A stretch of DNA of 64,000 nt. Origin: Oscillospiraceae bacterium. GTDB lineage: Bacteria; Bacillota; Clostridia; Oscillospirales; Acutalibacteraceae. Position 1 is the stretch's first letter. Every line of letters begins with the position of its first letter. Shown here in pieces: positions 51,422 to 59,976 of this stretch. The stretch covers positions 62,001-126,000 of the forward strand of contig JALCPO010000001.1 of assembly GCA_022650455.1 (NCBI GenBank), given 5' to 3'. A model generated the notes under the pieces. It was not told the DNA's origin, searched no databases, and saw only the letters and a program-made list of their open reading frames with translations. A program made the translations under genes and the position numbers.

Positions 51422-51997
51422 GTGTTTGTAAAAATGATGTTTGCGGCGCTTCTTGCCGTCACGGCGGAAAACCTGCTGTTTTCGGGCGGGCTCGGGTTCA
51501 GCCGTGCGCTGCGCGCGGCCCGCCGCCCGGCTTCGGCCGGTGTTTACGCGCTGTTTGTCACATTTTTTTCGCTTTGCTCGGCTTTGGCGGGGAATTGGCT
51601 GGCTCCCCGGCTTTCCGGTTCGCCGTGGGTCCTGTACCCGGCGGCGCTCACCGCGGCGGCCGGTGTTTTCTACCTGGCTGCCGCCGGCCTTCTGCGGGCT
51701 CTGGCCGCAGGTTTTTATGACAGACACGCGCGGATCCTGGCGCAGGCGGCGGCAAACACCGTTGTGCTGGCGGTCCCCTTTGTGCAGCGGATGCTCCGTT
51801 TCAGCCTGGCGGAAACGGTCGGTTACGCGCTCGGGACGGGCGCGGCGTTTTTCCTGGCGGTCCTGGTTTTGGAAGAGGCGATGCGGGTCTGCTCCAACCC
51901 GGACATGCCCCGGGCTTTTTTGGGCCTGCCGGGCGTACTGGTTTACGTGGGTATTCTTTCCATGGCGTTTGCCGGGTTCTTCGGAAAAGTTTTTTGA
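51422..51997 (+). CDS. rnfA: RnfA-like membrane protein lacking the cluster cysteines
   Basis: 191 residues, the length of RnfA, with six helices. The first half-site AENLLFSGGLGFS corresponds to VNNFVLVKFLGLC with Cys replaced by Ser27. The second, AANTVVLAV, corresponds to TTNCAVLGV with Cys replaced by Thr113. The C-terminal LVYVGILSMAFAGFFG matches the RnfA end. GTG 51422 lies 5 bases after the rnfE stop. rnfB does not follow; a Nudix gene does. Confidence 0.72.
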   Translation: MFVKMMFAALLAVTAENLLFSGGLGFSRALRAARRPASAGVYALFVTFFSLCSALAGNWLAPRLSGSPWVLYPAALTAAAGVFYLAAAGLLRALAAGFYDRHARILAQAAANTVVLAVPFVQRMLRFSLAETVGYALGTGAAFFLAVLVLEEAMRVCSNPDMPRAFLGLPGVLVYVGILSMAFAGFFGKVF

Positions 51998-52012
51998 TTT
52001 GGGGTGATTTCC

Positions 52013-52432
52013 ATGTCCGAGGTCCTTTTTTACGATCAGGTTGACGACGACTCGTTGAAATCCGCGGCGGTCGCGTCCCGGTATCGGGGGAAATGGGTGT
52101 TCTGCCGGAAGCAGGCGGGGAACCCGTATCAGATTCCGGGCGGACCTCGGCAGGACGGGGAGAACATCGAGCAGACGGCCCGCCGGGAACTGTATGAGGA
52201 AACCGGCGCGGCGCGGTTCCGGCTGGTTCCGGTCTGCGTCTACGGCGTGCGGGACGGTTCCGGCGGAGAACGGTTCGGAATGCTGTACTATGCCGAGATC
52301 CAGGAATTTTTCTCCCTGCCCGGCGCGGAAGGGGAGAAGGTCGGCTTTTTTGACGGCGTCCCCGGGGAGCTTGCGTTCCCGGAAGTCCAGCCGGAACTGC
52401 TGCGGAAAGCGGCCGAGGCGGCGGAAACCTGA
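52013..52432 (+). CDS. Nudix hydrolase
   Basis: 139 residues. The complete Nudix box GGPRQDGENIEQTARRELYEETGA fits GX5EX7REUXEEXGU. These enzymes cleave nucleoside diphosphates linked to another moiety; substrate is not predictable. ATG 52013 is chosen: GGGG lies 8 bases upstream, while the GTG at 52004 overlaps it. It follows rnfA by 15 bases and may be co-transcribed with the Rnf-like genes. Confidence 0.92.
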   Translation: MSEVLFYDQVDDDSLKSAAVASRYRGKWVFCRKQAGNPYQIPGGPRQDGENIEQTARRELYEETGAARFRLVPVCVYGVRDGSGGERFGMLYYAEIQEFFSLPGAEGEKVGFFDGVPGELAFPEVQPELLRKAAEAAET

Positions 52433-52475
52433 AACGGGCCGGGGACCGGCAGGGGCGGACAACACGGCGGCACCA

Positions 52476-52514
52476 TAAAAAACGGCGCGAAGTCTTTTAA
52501 GACTCCGCGCCGTT
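52476..52514. terminator. Terminator between Nudix gene and lipoprotein gene
   Basis: AAACGGCGCG-a-AGTCTT / AAGACT-c-CGCGCCGTTT, a long stem. A T6 run follows on the - strand, a TTTC on the + strand. Confidence 0.82.
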
Positions 52515-52529
52515 TCGGCCGCTGCTTTT

Positions 52530-52976
52530 TCAGTATTTGATGGAGCTGACGAAGCGTTCCGCCTCGCCGCTTTTGGCCGTCGACGTTTTGCAGAGCACGG
52601 CCGTGTTGTCCATGCGGACCAGCAGAAAAGAAATATCGCCCACCGTCACGGTGTATTTGTTGTAGGTGTCGGTGTCGACCACCGTTTTGCCGGAGCCGGA
52701 GATCCCGCTTTTTTGGGAAGAATACCAGCTCTGCGCGTCCGCTGCGGTGCCGAACGCATAAAACGTGATCTGCAGGTCGGAGCCGCCTTTCGTCGCGGAA
52801 AGGCATTTGGTTGCGCCGGTGCTGCCGGCCGCCTGGGAAGACACCGTATAGCCCGCGCTTTTCGCCTGTTTCTGGAAATCTTCCGCAGAGATCGCCGAAC
52901 GGGCCGCGCAGCCGGCGAGCGCCAGCGCTCCGGCTACGGCGAGGGGAAGGACGGATCGACTGAAAAACTTGTTCAC
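52530..52976 (-). CDS. Small lipoprotein, 148 aa, unknown function
   Basis: A signal peptide (FFSRSVLPLAVAGALA) ends with LAGC, a standard lipobox. The mature domain of about 125 residues is Ser/Thr/Gly-rich with beta-type periodicity (SDLQITFYAFGTAADAQSWYSSQK, YTVTVGDISFLLVRMDNTAVLC). The layout resembles small extracellular alpha/beta domains. No family recognised. A T-rich region upstream (52985-53100) contains its promoter area. Monocistronic, ending at the terminator at 52476-52514. Confidence 0.75.
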   Translation of the reverse strand: MNKFFSRSVLPLAVAGALALAGCAARSAISAEDFQKQAKSAGYTVSSQAAGSTGATKCLSATKGGSDLQITFYAFGTAADAQSWYSSQKSGISGSGKTVVDTDTYNKYTVTVGDISFLLVRMDNTAVLCKTSTAKSGEAERFVSSIKY

Positions 52977-53157
52977 GCGCTACCTCCAGCGGTTTCAGGC
53001 CGATCGGGCCGATTTTTGTATTTTATTATAAACCGCTTTTGTGCGGATAACAAGTTTTATTCCAAAATTTATCCAAATCCGCAGAATTTTTCTTTCTGAA
53101 AAAAATCCCGGCCGCGCCGCGGAACGGGAACTGCCAAAAACAACCTTGTTAAATCCT

Positions 53158-53186
53158 GCATAGCCGGGTTTTTCCTGCGGATAATA
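53158..53186 (+). promoter_or_regulatory. Forespore (sigma-G-like) promoter of spoVT
   Basis: GCATA, 17 bases, GATAATA. This matches the sigma-G -35 GMATR and -10 CATNMTA with one mismatch, 40 bases upstream of spoVT, which is a sigma-G gene in Bacillus. Confidence 0.55.
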
Positions 53187-53225
53187 TGGGTGTTAAATCT
53201 TTGCTTTTAGGAGGAAGATCATCAG

Positions 53226-53765
53226 ATGAAAGCGACTGGAATCGTGAGAAGAATCGACGACCTGGGCCGTATCGTCATCCCGAAGGAAATCCGCAGGACG
53301 CTGCGCATCCGGGAAGGCGACGCCCTTGAAATATTCACGGACTCCCAGGGCGGCGTGATTTTTAAAAAATATTCCCCCGTCGGGGAGCTTTCCACTTTTG
53401 CTTCCCAGTATGCCGAGGCGCTCAACCGCACGGCCGGCATGCCCATGATCATCTGTGATCGGGACCATGTGGTGGCGGCGGCCGGCGTTTCCAAAAAGGA
53501 ATATCTGGAGCGCCGGGTCACCCCCGAACTGGAGGAGTGCATGCAGTCGCGCCGTTCCTATGTGGAAGCGCCGGGGGAAAAGATGATTCCGGTGGAAGGG
53601 ATCGACCGCCCGGCGGAGATTGTCTGCCCCATTCTGGCCGCGAGCGACGTGACCGGCGCCGTGGTGATGCTTCGGGCCGAGGGCGAAAGCGGCGTCCCGG
53701 TGGAAACGGAAACGAAGCTCGCCCAGGTGGCGGCGGCGTTCCTTGGAAAACAAATGGAAGAATAG
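53226..53765 (+). CDS. spoVT: Stage V sporulation transcription factor SpoVT
   Basis: 179 residues. The N-terminal AbrB swapped-hairpin DNA-binding domain (KATGIVRRIDDLGRIVIPKEIRRTLRIREGD, residues 1-50) and the C-terminal GAF domain (about 60-178) are those of SpoVT. It modulates late forespore gene expression and spore resistance. AGGAGG precedes the start. In several clostridia it lies close to the nusA cluster as here, though it has its own promoter. Confidence 0.96.
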   Translation: MKATGIVRRIDDLGRIVIPKEIRRTLRIREGDALEIFTDSQGGVIFKKYSPVGELSTFASQYAEALNRTAGMPMIICDRDHVVAAAGVSKKEYLERRVTPELEECMQSRRSYVEAPGEKMIPVEGIDRPAEIVCPILAASDVTGAVVMLRAEGESGVPVETETKLAQVAAAFLGKQMEE

Positions 53766-53777
53766 CCGGGATTCCCC

Positions 53778-53867
53778 TTGCTTTTTCGGCGGAATTGTGT
53801 TAAAATACCGGAAGAATACTAAAGTGAGGATGAAAGAGTGGGGTGACCCGCTCTTTTGTTTGTTTTG
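53778..53867 (+). promoter_or_regulatory. rimP-nusA operon promoter and leader attenuator
   Basis: TTGCTT, 17 bases, TAAAAT (53801-53806). Then, 28 bases later, a terminator hairpin AGAGTGGG / CCCGCTCT (53835-53854) followed by TTTGTTTGTTTTG, just upstream of rimP. In Bacillus subtilis NusA limits its own synthesis by NusA-dependent termination at a leader terminator before ylxS/rimP. This element has the same place and form. Confidence 0.75.
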
Positions 53868-53886
53868 TTATTATGAGGTGAAGGGA

Positions 53887-54387
53887 TTGGCTGAAGGAAA
53901 AAACGGCGGCGTCGCCGAAACCGTGCGGAAATTGGCCCTGCCCTATGCGGAAAAGCTCGGGCTTTCCATCTGGGACGTCCGCTATGTGCGGGAGGGCGGA
54001 AGCTGGTACCTGCGGATTTTTATCGACAAGCCCGGCGGGGTCGGGATCGAGGATTGTGAAAAGATGAGCCGGGCCATCGACGGCCCGCTCGACGAGCTGG
54101 ACCCGATCCGGGAACCTTACTGCCTGGAGGTGTCGTCTCCGGGAGTCAGCCGGGAGCTGACCCGCCCGGAGCACTTCCGGGCCTGCCTCGGTGCGGATGT
54201 CACGGTGCGGCTGATCCGCCCCCTTGCGGACGGCCGGCGCGTGCTGGCCGGGAAGATGAGCGCGTTTTCGGACGGGGAGATCACCCTTGCCCTGAAGTCG
54301 GGCGAGACCGTGCGCGTCCCACGCAAAAGCACCGCCTCGGTACGGCTGCGGGAAAATGATTTTTTGGAGGAGACTGAGGAACCATGA
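53887..54387 (+). CDS. rimP: Ribosome maturation factor RimP
   Basis: 166 residues. Needed for 30S maturation. Blocks: LGLSIWDVRYVREGGSWYLRIFIDKPGG, CEKMSRAIDGPLDELD and YCLEVSSPGVSRELTRPEHF are diagnostic. I use TTG 53887 (MAEGKNGG), 6 bases after GAGGTG. An ATG at 53830 is in frame, but it lies before the attenuator and lacks a spaced ribosome site. It overlaps nusA by four bases. Confidence 0.94.
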   Translation: MAEGKNGGVAETVRKLALPYAEKLGLSIWDVRYVREGGSWYLRIFIDKPGGVGIEDCEKMSRAIDGPLDELDPIREPYCLEVSSPGVSRELTRPEHFRACLGADVTVRLIRPLADGRRVLAGKMSAFSDGEITLALKSGETVRVPRKSTASVRLRENDFLEETEEP

Positions 54388-55457
54388 AGGACAACAGCGA
54401 AATCTTTGAAGCCTTGGCAATGCTGGAAAAAGAGCGCGGCATCTCGGCCGATTTTATGGTCGACCGCATCAAAAAAGCGATTGTCACGGCGTGCAAAAAC
54501 AGCTACGGCAACGAGGACTGTGTGGTGAACGTCGAACCGGCGAAAGGCGTGTTCGACGTTTCCCTCAACAAGACCGTCGTTGAGGACATAACCAACCCGG
54601 GCAGGGAGATTCTTCTGGAAAAGGCGCGCGCCATCGACGCGACGGCCGCCGTGGGGGACACCGTGGCGGTTCCCATGGACACGAAGGACTTCGGGCGCAT
54701 CGCCGCCATGACGGCGCGCAACATCATCCGCCAGGGCATCCGCGACGGCGAGCGCAGCCGCATGCTCCAGGAGTTTGAAAGCAAGCACCAGGAGCTTGTG
54801 AGCGCCGTGGTGGACCAGATCGACCCGCGCTCGGGCGCGGCGACCCTGCTCATCGGCCGGGCCGAGGCCGTGCTGCCGAAGGCGGAGCAGGTCCCGGGCG
54901 AAACGCTTACGGTCGGCAGCCACATTAAGGTGTACGTCGCCGACGTGAAGGAGACGGAAAAGGGCCCCCGCGCCATCATCAGCCGCGTCCACCCCGACCT
55001 CGTGCGCCGGCTGTTCGAGGAGGAAGTGCCGGAAATCTTCGACGGGACGGTGGAGATCAAGGCCGTTGCCCGCGAGGCCGGCTCCCGCACGAAGATCGCC
55101 GTCCTGAGCCACAACGCGGACGTCGACGCGGTCGGCTCCTGCATCGGCGCGAAGGGGATGCGCGTCAACCATATCGTCGACGAGCTCGGCGGCGAGAAAA
55201 TCGACATCGTGGAGTACAGCGACGACCCGTGCAAGTTCGTCGCTTCCGCCCTGTCCCCCGCCAGCGTGGTCGACGTCGTCCCGGCGGAGGACGGCTCCCG
55301 CGCCTGCCGCGTAAGCGTGCCGGACGACCAGCTTTCCCTCGCCATCGGCAACAAGGGGCAGAACGCCCGCCTCGCCGCCCGCCTTACCGGCTGGAAGATT
55401 GACATCAAACCGGAAAGCGGTTTTTACGGCGAAGGGGAAGACAGCGCGAAAGAGTAA
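54384..55457 (+). CDS. nusA: Transcription termination/antitermination factor NusA
   Basis: 357 residues. N-terminal RNA polymerase-binding domain (1-130), S1 domain (about 135-200, GETLTVGSHIKVYVADV), and two KH domains (GSCIGAKGMRVNHIVDELGGEKIDIVEY; LAIGNKGQNARLAARLTGWKIDI). It lacks the C-terminal acidic repeats of E. coli, as is usual in Firmicutes. It modulates pausing and termination. Second gene of the operon. Confidence 0.97.
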   Translation: MKDNSEIFEALAMLEKERGISADFMVDRIKKAIVTACKNSYGNEDCVVNVEPAKGVFDVSLNKTVVEDITNPGREILLEKARAIDATAAVGDTVAVPMDTKDFGRIAAMTARNIIRQGIRDGERSRMLQEFESKHQELVSAVVDQIDPRSGAATLLIGRAEAVLPKAEQVPGETLTVGSHIKVYVADVKETEKGPRAIISRVHPDLVRRLFEEEVPEIFDGTVEIKAVAREAGSRTKIAVLSHNADVDAVGSCIGAKGMRVNHIVDELGGEKIDIVEYSDDPCKFVASALSPASVVDVVPAEDGSRACRVSVPDDQLSLAIGNKGQNARLAARLTGWKIDIKPESGFYGEGEDSAKE

Positions 55458-55490
55458 ACCGCACCGTTGGGAACAGGGGGGACGCACGGC

Positions 55491-55763
55491 ATGATCCGAA
55501 AAAAAAAGACGCCGCTCCGCATGTGCACGGGCTGCGGGGAAATGAAGCCGAAAAAGGAATTGGTCCGGGTAGTGAAATCGCCCGAGGGCGAGATCTCTCT
55601 CGACCTGACCGGCCGTAAGCCGGGGCGCGGCGCGTATGTGTGCCGGAAGATCGATTGCCTGAAGGCGGCCCGGAAAGCGCGGCGGTTTGAAAAAGCCTTC
55701 TCGTGCAAAATCCCGGATGAAGTCTACGACCGGATGGAGGAGGAACTGCTTGGAGACGGATAA
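55491..55763 (+). CDS. rnpM: RNase P modulator RnpM (YlxR)
   Basis: 90 residues. PLRMCTGCGEMKPKKELVRVV and GRKPGRGAYVCRKIDCLKAARK are the YlxR family signatures. Basic RNA-binding protein. YlxR/RnpM has been reported to modulate RNase P in Bacillus. The start at 55491 follows GGGGG. It overlaps ylxQ by 14 bases. Confidence 0.93.
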   Translation: MIRKKKTPLRMCTGCGEMKPKKELVRVVKSPEGEISLDLTGRKPGRGAYVCRKIDCLKAARKARRFEKAFSCKIPDEVYDRMEEELLGDG

Positions 55764-56079
55764 TCGGCTGCTGAACCTGCTGGGCATCGCCCGAAGGGCG
55801 GGCAGGCTGGAGTTCGGCAGCGAGGCGGTCCGGCAGGCGGTGCGAAGGCGCCGGGCCAGGCTGGTGCTGTTCGCGGCGGATTTTTCGCCCGGAAGTGCGG
55901 AAAAGATCGGCGCGGAAGCGGAAAAGGCCGGCGTGCGGACCGCCCGGATTCACGCGGAAATGGATGCGGTGGAAGCCGCCCTGGGAAAACGGACAGGGGT
56001 GATTTCGGTAAATGACACGGGATTTGCAAAAAAGCTGCTTGAGCTGGGTGCGGAAGAACGAGGAGGAATGAATCTATGA
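55750..56079 (+). CDS. ylxQ: L7Ae-like RNA-binding protein YlxQ
   Basis: 109 residues, L7Ae/L30e/S12e/Gadd45 fold: [38 protein letters not shown] and [19 protein letters not shown] kink-turn-binding ribosomal protein homologue of unproved role. The TTG start at 55750 follows GGAGG inside the end of rnpM. It overlaps infB by four bases (ATGA). Confidence 0.9.
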   Translation: METDNRLLNLLGIARRAGRLEFGSEAVRQAVRRRRARLVLFAADFSPGSAEKIGAEAEKAGVRTARIHAEMDAVEAALGKRTGVISVNDTGFAKKLLELGAEERGGMNL

Positions 56080-58613
56080 TGATAAAATACAGAGTCCACG
56101 AAGTGGCCAAGGACCTGAACATCCCCAACAAGGATGTGATCGACACGCTGCAAAAATATACGGGACAGACCAAAAAGCATATGACGGCCCTGGACGAAGA
56201 CGAGCTGGACATCGTGTTCGAGGCCTTTACGCAGAAGAACAACGCCAAAGACCTCAACGATTATTTCGCGGAAGCCGCCAAGCGGAAGGCCGTCGTGGTG
56301 ACCGAGGAGCCGGACCTTGCGGCGAAGCCGGAAAAGTCCGGCGCGGCGCAGGAAGCAAAACAGGCGCCGCGTGCCGGCTCCGGGCCTTCCGCCCCCGCCG
56401 CCGCGGCGCAGCGCGGCGCGCAGGGCCGCCGGCCGGCCGGCCGGGCTCCTCAGCGCCCGGGGCAGCCGCAGGCGCAGCGCAGGCCCGGGCAGCCGAACCG
56501 CGCTCCGCAGCAGCGCCCGGCGGCCCTGCAGAAACGGCAGCTGGACTCCCGGCAGCGGCCCGTGCGGGCGAAGCAGCCGGCCAGGAAACGGCCGCAGCAG
56601 CAGACGGTGCGGATGGGGTCGAGCAGCACGATCGCCCGGCCCACCGGCCGGATCGTGGACACGCACGCCTCGCATGTGGAGCTGGACCGCTACAATGAAA
56701 AATACGACCGCCTCGCTTCCGAGAAGGTAAAGCCCAACGACAACGTCGTCCGGAAGCAGAAGCTCACCCAGCGCAGCAGCCAGTACCGCCGCAAGCCGCG
56801 CAACGCGCGCAGGGAAACGGAGGCCGAGCGTCTGCGCCGCATCGCGCTGGAGCGCAAGAACAAGCCGATCACCGTGCAGATCCCGGAGCAGATCACCGTC
56901 GGCGAGCTCGCCATGCGCCTGAAGGCGACGGCGGCGGAGGTCATCAAGAAGCTGATGGGCCTCGGCGTGTTCGCCACCGTGAACGATGTCGTCGACTTCG
57001 ACACCGCCTCGCTCGCCGCCATGGAGTTCCATGCCAAGGTGCAGAAGGAAGTCGTCGTGACCATCGAGGACCGCATCATCGACGACAGCGAGGACAAGGA
57101 CGACAACCTCGTCCCGCGCGCGCCGGTCGTGGTCGTGATGGGCCACGTCGACCACGGCAAGACCTCCCTGCTGGACGCCATCCGCCACACCAACGTGACG
57201 GCCACCGAGTCGGGCGGCATCACCCAGCACATCGGCGCCTACCAGGTCAAGGTCGGCGGCCGCGACGTGACGTTCCTCGACACGCCGGGCCACGAGGCGT
57301 TCACCACCATGCGCGCGAGGGGCGCGCAGGTCACGGACATCGCCGTCCTGGTCGTCGCCGCGGACGACGGCATCATGCCGCAGACCGTGGAAGCGATCCA
57401 CCATGCCAAGGCGGCGAAGGTTTCCATCGTCGTCGCCATCAACAAGATGGATAAGCCGGGCGCGAACCCGCAGCTCGTGATGGAGCAGCTTACGAAATAC
57501 GACATCGTCCCCGAGGAATGGGGCGGCGACACGCCGTGCGTCCCCGTTTCCGCCGTGAAAAAGACCGGCATCAAGGAACTGCTGGAAACCATCCTGCTGG
57601 TCGCGGACATGAAAGAGCTCAAGGCGAACCCGGACCGCGCCGCAAAGGGCACCGTCATTGAGGCGAGGCTCGACAAGGGCCGCGGCCCCGTGGCGACCGT
57701 GCTGGTCCAGAACGGCACCCTGCACACCGGCGACATCCTCGTCGCCGGAACCACCGTGGGCCGCGTGCGCGCCATGACGAACGAGAACGGCAGGTCGATC
57801 CATTCCGCGGGGCCGAGCGTCCCGGTGGAGGTCACGGGGCTCGACGACGTCCCGGCGGGCGGCGACATCTTTAACGCCGTGACCGACGAGCGCCTGGCCA
57901 GGGAACTGGTGGAACAGCGCCGCAACGAAAAGAAGGAAGAAAAGTTCAACGCCCGCACCAAGGTCACCCTTGACAACCTCTTCGAGCAGATGCAGGAGGG
58001 CGACATGAAGGAGCTGCACCTGATTGTGAAGGCGGACGTTCAGGGCTCCGTGGAAGCGGTGTGCCAGTCGCTCGAAAAGCTGAGCAACGATGAGGTCCGC
58101 GTGGACATCATCCACAGCGGCGTCGGCGCCATCAACGAATCGGACGTCATGCTTGCCGCGGCGTCCGACGCCATCATCGTCGGCTTCAACGTGCGACCCG
58201 ACAACGTCGCCGAGGAGAACGCAAAGCGCGACGGCGTCGAGCTTCGCCTGTACCGCGTCATTTACGACTGCATCAACGAGATCGGCGCCGCCCTGAAGGG
58301 CATGCTCGCGCCGAAGGTCCGCGAAGCGGAGCTGGGCAAGGCGGAGGTCCGCCAGGTGTACCACATCAGCAGCGTGGGAACCATCGCCGGCGCCCATGTC
58401 ACCACCGGCAAGGTGACCCGCAGCGCCAGGATCCGCGTCGTCCGCGACGGCATCGTCCTCGCGGAGGACGGCGTCGCTTCGCTCAAGCGGTTCAAGGACG
58501 ACGTGAAAGAGGTCGCCGAAGGCTACGACTGCGGAATCGGCCTGGAAAAATACAACGACATCAAGGAAGGCGACGTTCTGGAAGCCTTCACCATGGAAGA
58601 ATACAAAGAGTGA
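56076..58613 (+). CDS. infB: Translation initiation factor IF-2
   Basis: 845 residues. The N-terminal IF2N helix-turn domain ([20 protein letters not shown]) is followed by a long Ala/Pro/Gln/Arg-rich linker (about 85-180) and a second IF2N domain ([20 protein letters not shown]). The G domain at about residue 350 has [22 protein letters not shown] and NKMDKPGA, then beta barrels and the fMet-tRNA-binding C2 domain. It brings fMet-tRNA to the 30S subunit. Full length. Confidence 0.98.
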   Translation: MMIKYRVHEVAKDLNIPNKDVIDTLQKYTGQTKKHMTALDEDELDIVFEAFTQKNNAKDLNDYFAEAAKRKAVVVTEEPDLAAKPEKSGAAQEAKQAPRAGSGPSAPAAAAQRGAQGRRPAGRAPQRPGQPQAQRRPGQPNRAPQQRPAALQKRQLDSRQRPVRAKQPARKRPQQQTVRMGSSSTIARPTGRIVDTHASHVELDRYNEKYDRLASEKVKPNDNVVRKQKLTQRSSQYRRKPRNARRETEAERLRRIALERKNKPITVQIPEQITVGELAMRLKATAAEVIKKLMGLGVFATVNDVVDFDTASLAAMEFHAKVQKEVVVTIEDRIIDDSEDKDDNLVPRAPVVVVMGHVDHGKTSLLDAIRHTNVTATESGGITQHIGAYQVKVGGRDVTFLDTPGHEAFTTMRARGAQVTDIAVLVVAADDGIMPQTVEAIHHAKAAKVSIVVAINKMDKPGANPQLVMEQLTKYDIVPEEWGGDTPCVPVSAVKKTGIKELLETILLVADMKELKANPDRAAKGTVIEARLDKGRGPVATVLVQNGTLHTGDILVAGTTVGRVRAMTNENGRSIHSAGPSVPVEVTGLDDVPAGGDIFNAVTDERLARELVEQRRNEKKEEKFNARTKVTLDNLFEQMQEGDMKELHLIVKADVQGSVEAVCQSLEKLSNDEVRVDIIHSGVGAINESDVMLAAASDAIIVGFNVRPDNVAEENAKRDGVELRLYRVIYDCINEIGAALKGMLAPKVREAELGKAEVRQVYHISSVGTIAGAHVTTGKVTRSARIRVVRDGIVLAEDGVASLKRFKDDVKEVAEGYDCGIGLEKYNDIKEGDVLEAFTMEEYKE

Positions 58614-58673
58614 CCGGCCCGGGCCGGGCGGTTGATCCGACCCCCCGGGGCCGCGGAAGGGATTGAGACTGAA

Positions 58674-59033
58674 ATGGCAAGCCATAAGCTGGGCCGCGTG
58701 ACGGAAGACATCCTGCGCGAGCTGACCGCGATTTTCCGCGAGCTGAAAGACCCGCGCGTGCAGGGGCTCATCAGCATCGTGCGGGTGGACGTGACGAACG
58801 ACCTTTCCTACTGCACGGTCTACATCAGCGCCATGGAAGGGATGGACCGCGCCCGCGAGGCCGTGAAGGGCCTGAAGTCCGCGTCCGGATTTATCCGGCA
58901 CGAGCTCGGCTCGCGGCTTTCGCTGCGCAAGGTTCCGGAGCTGTCGTTCCGCGCCACCGATTCCATTGAGTACGGCGCGCACATCTCGCACATTCTGGAC
59001 CACCTGAAGGAGGACGCGCATGAAGAGCCTTGA
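58674..59033 (+). CDS. rbfA: Ribosome-binding factor A
   Basis: 119 residues, KH-like fold: RVTEDILRELTAIFRELKDPRV, LISIVRVDVTNDLSYCTVYIS and HELGSRLSLRKVPELSFRATDSIEYG. It binds the 30S subunit for 16S 5'-end maturation. The ribosome site upstream of ATG 58674 is weak (GGAAGGGA at 13 bases). It overlaps nrnA by 14 bases. Confidence 0.95.
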   Translation: MASHKLGRVTEDILRELTAIFRELKDPRVQGLISIVRVDVTNDLSYCTVYISAMEGMDRAREAVKGLKSASGFIRHELGSRLSLRKVPELSFRATDSIEYGAHISHILDHLKEDAHEEP

Positions 59034-59976
59034 GGAGGCCGCCGCTCTCCTGCGCGGGGCGGAACGGGTAATGATCCTGTGCCACCAGTTCCCGGACGGC
59101 GACACGCTGGGCTCCGGCAGCGCCCTCTGCCGCGGCCTGCGGCAGCTCGGCAGGCGCGCCGCGGTGCGGTGCTCGGACAGGATCGGGCCGAAATACCGCT
59201 TTCTGTTTGAAGGCCTGCCGGACGACGCGTTCGAGCCCGACCTGGTTGTGGCGGTCGACGTTGCGGACCGGGCGCTTTTCGGCGAGCCGGTCGGGCCGGA
59301 GTACGGCGGCCGGGTCGATCTCTGCCTCGACCATCACCGTTCCAACGTCCGTTACGCGAAACAAAGCTACGTCGACCCGCAGGCCGCGGCGACCTGCGAG
59401 ATCATCGATGTCCTGCTGAAGCTCCTCGGCGTCGCCATAGACAAACCGATCGCGGAGGCGCTCTACACCGGCATTTCGACGGACACGGGCTGCTTCCGGT
59501 ACACGAACACCACGCCCGCAGCCCACCGCATCGCGGCGGACCTGCTGGAAACGGGGATCGACGCGGCGGCCATCGACCGCGCCATGTTCGACACGAAAAG
59601 CCGCGCGCGGCTCGAAATGGAGCGCCGCGTTCTGGACTCCATCCGGTTCGCCTGCGGGGGGCAGATCGCGGTCATCCGCATCACGAAAAAAATGATTGCG
59701 GAAGCCGGGGCCGTCGAGGACGACCTCGACGGGCTCGCAACCATCCCGCGCGGGATCGAGGGCGTGCGCGTCGGCGTCACGCTGCGCGAGAAGGACGACG
59801 GTTTCTATAAGGTGTCCCTGCGCGCCGTTTCCCCCGCCGACGCGGCGAAGATCTGCGAGAAGTTCGGCGGCGGCGGCCACCGAGGAGCCGCGGGATGCAC
59901 GCTTCCCCCTCCTTTGGAGGAAGCCGAAAAGAAAATTCTCGGCGCGGTGGAAAGGCATTTGAAAGAAAACCGATGA
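59020..59976 (+). CDS. nrnA: DHH-DHHA1 phosphoesterase, NrnA-type oligoribonuclease / pAp phosphatase
   Basis: 318 residues. The DHH domain shows HQFPDGDTLGSG (metal Asp), VVAVDVADR and LDHHRSN, and the DHHA1 domain ends in KFGGGGHRGAAG. NrnA degrades nano-RNAs and dephosphorylates 3',5'-pAp. In this operon it always follows rbfA in Firmicutes. It overlaps truB by four bases. Confidence 0.95.
   Translation: MKSLEEAAALLRGAERVMILCHQFPDGDTLGSGSALCRGLRQLGRRAAVRCSDRIGPKYRFLFEGLPDDAFEPDLVVAVDVADRALFGEPVGPEYGGRVDLCLDHHRSNVRYAKQSYVDPQAAATCEIIDVLLKLLGVAIDKPIAEALYTGISTDTGCFRYTNTTPAAHRIAADLLETGIDAAAIDRAMFDTKSRARLEMERRVLDSIRFACGGQIAVIRITKKMIAEAGAVEDDLDGLATIPRGIEGVRVGVTLREKDDGFYKVSLRAVSPADAAKICEKFGGGGHRGAAGCTLPPPLEEAEKKILGAVERHLKENR

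Noticed and set aside
55950-59105. 1051-codon open frame on the - strand
   Set aside because: It is the antisense shadow of infB and rbfA caused by high GC3. It has no ribosome site and a His/Val/Asp-rich nonsense composition.
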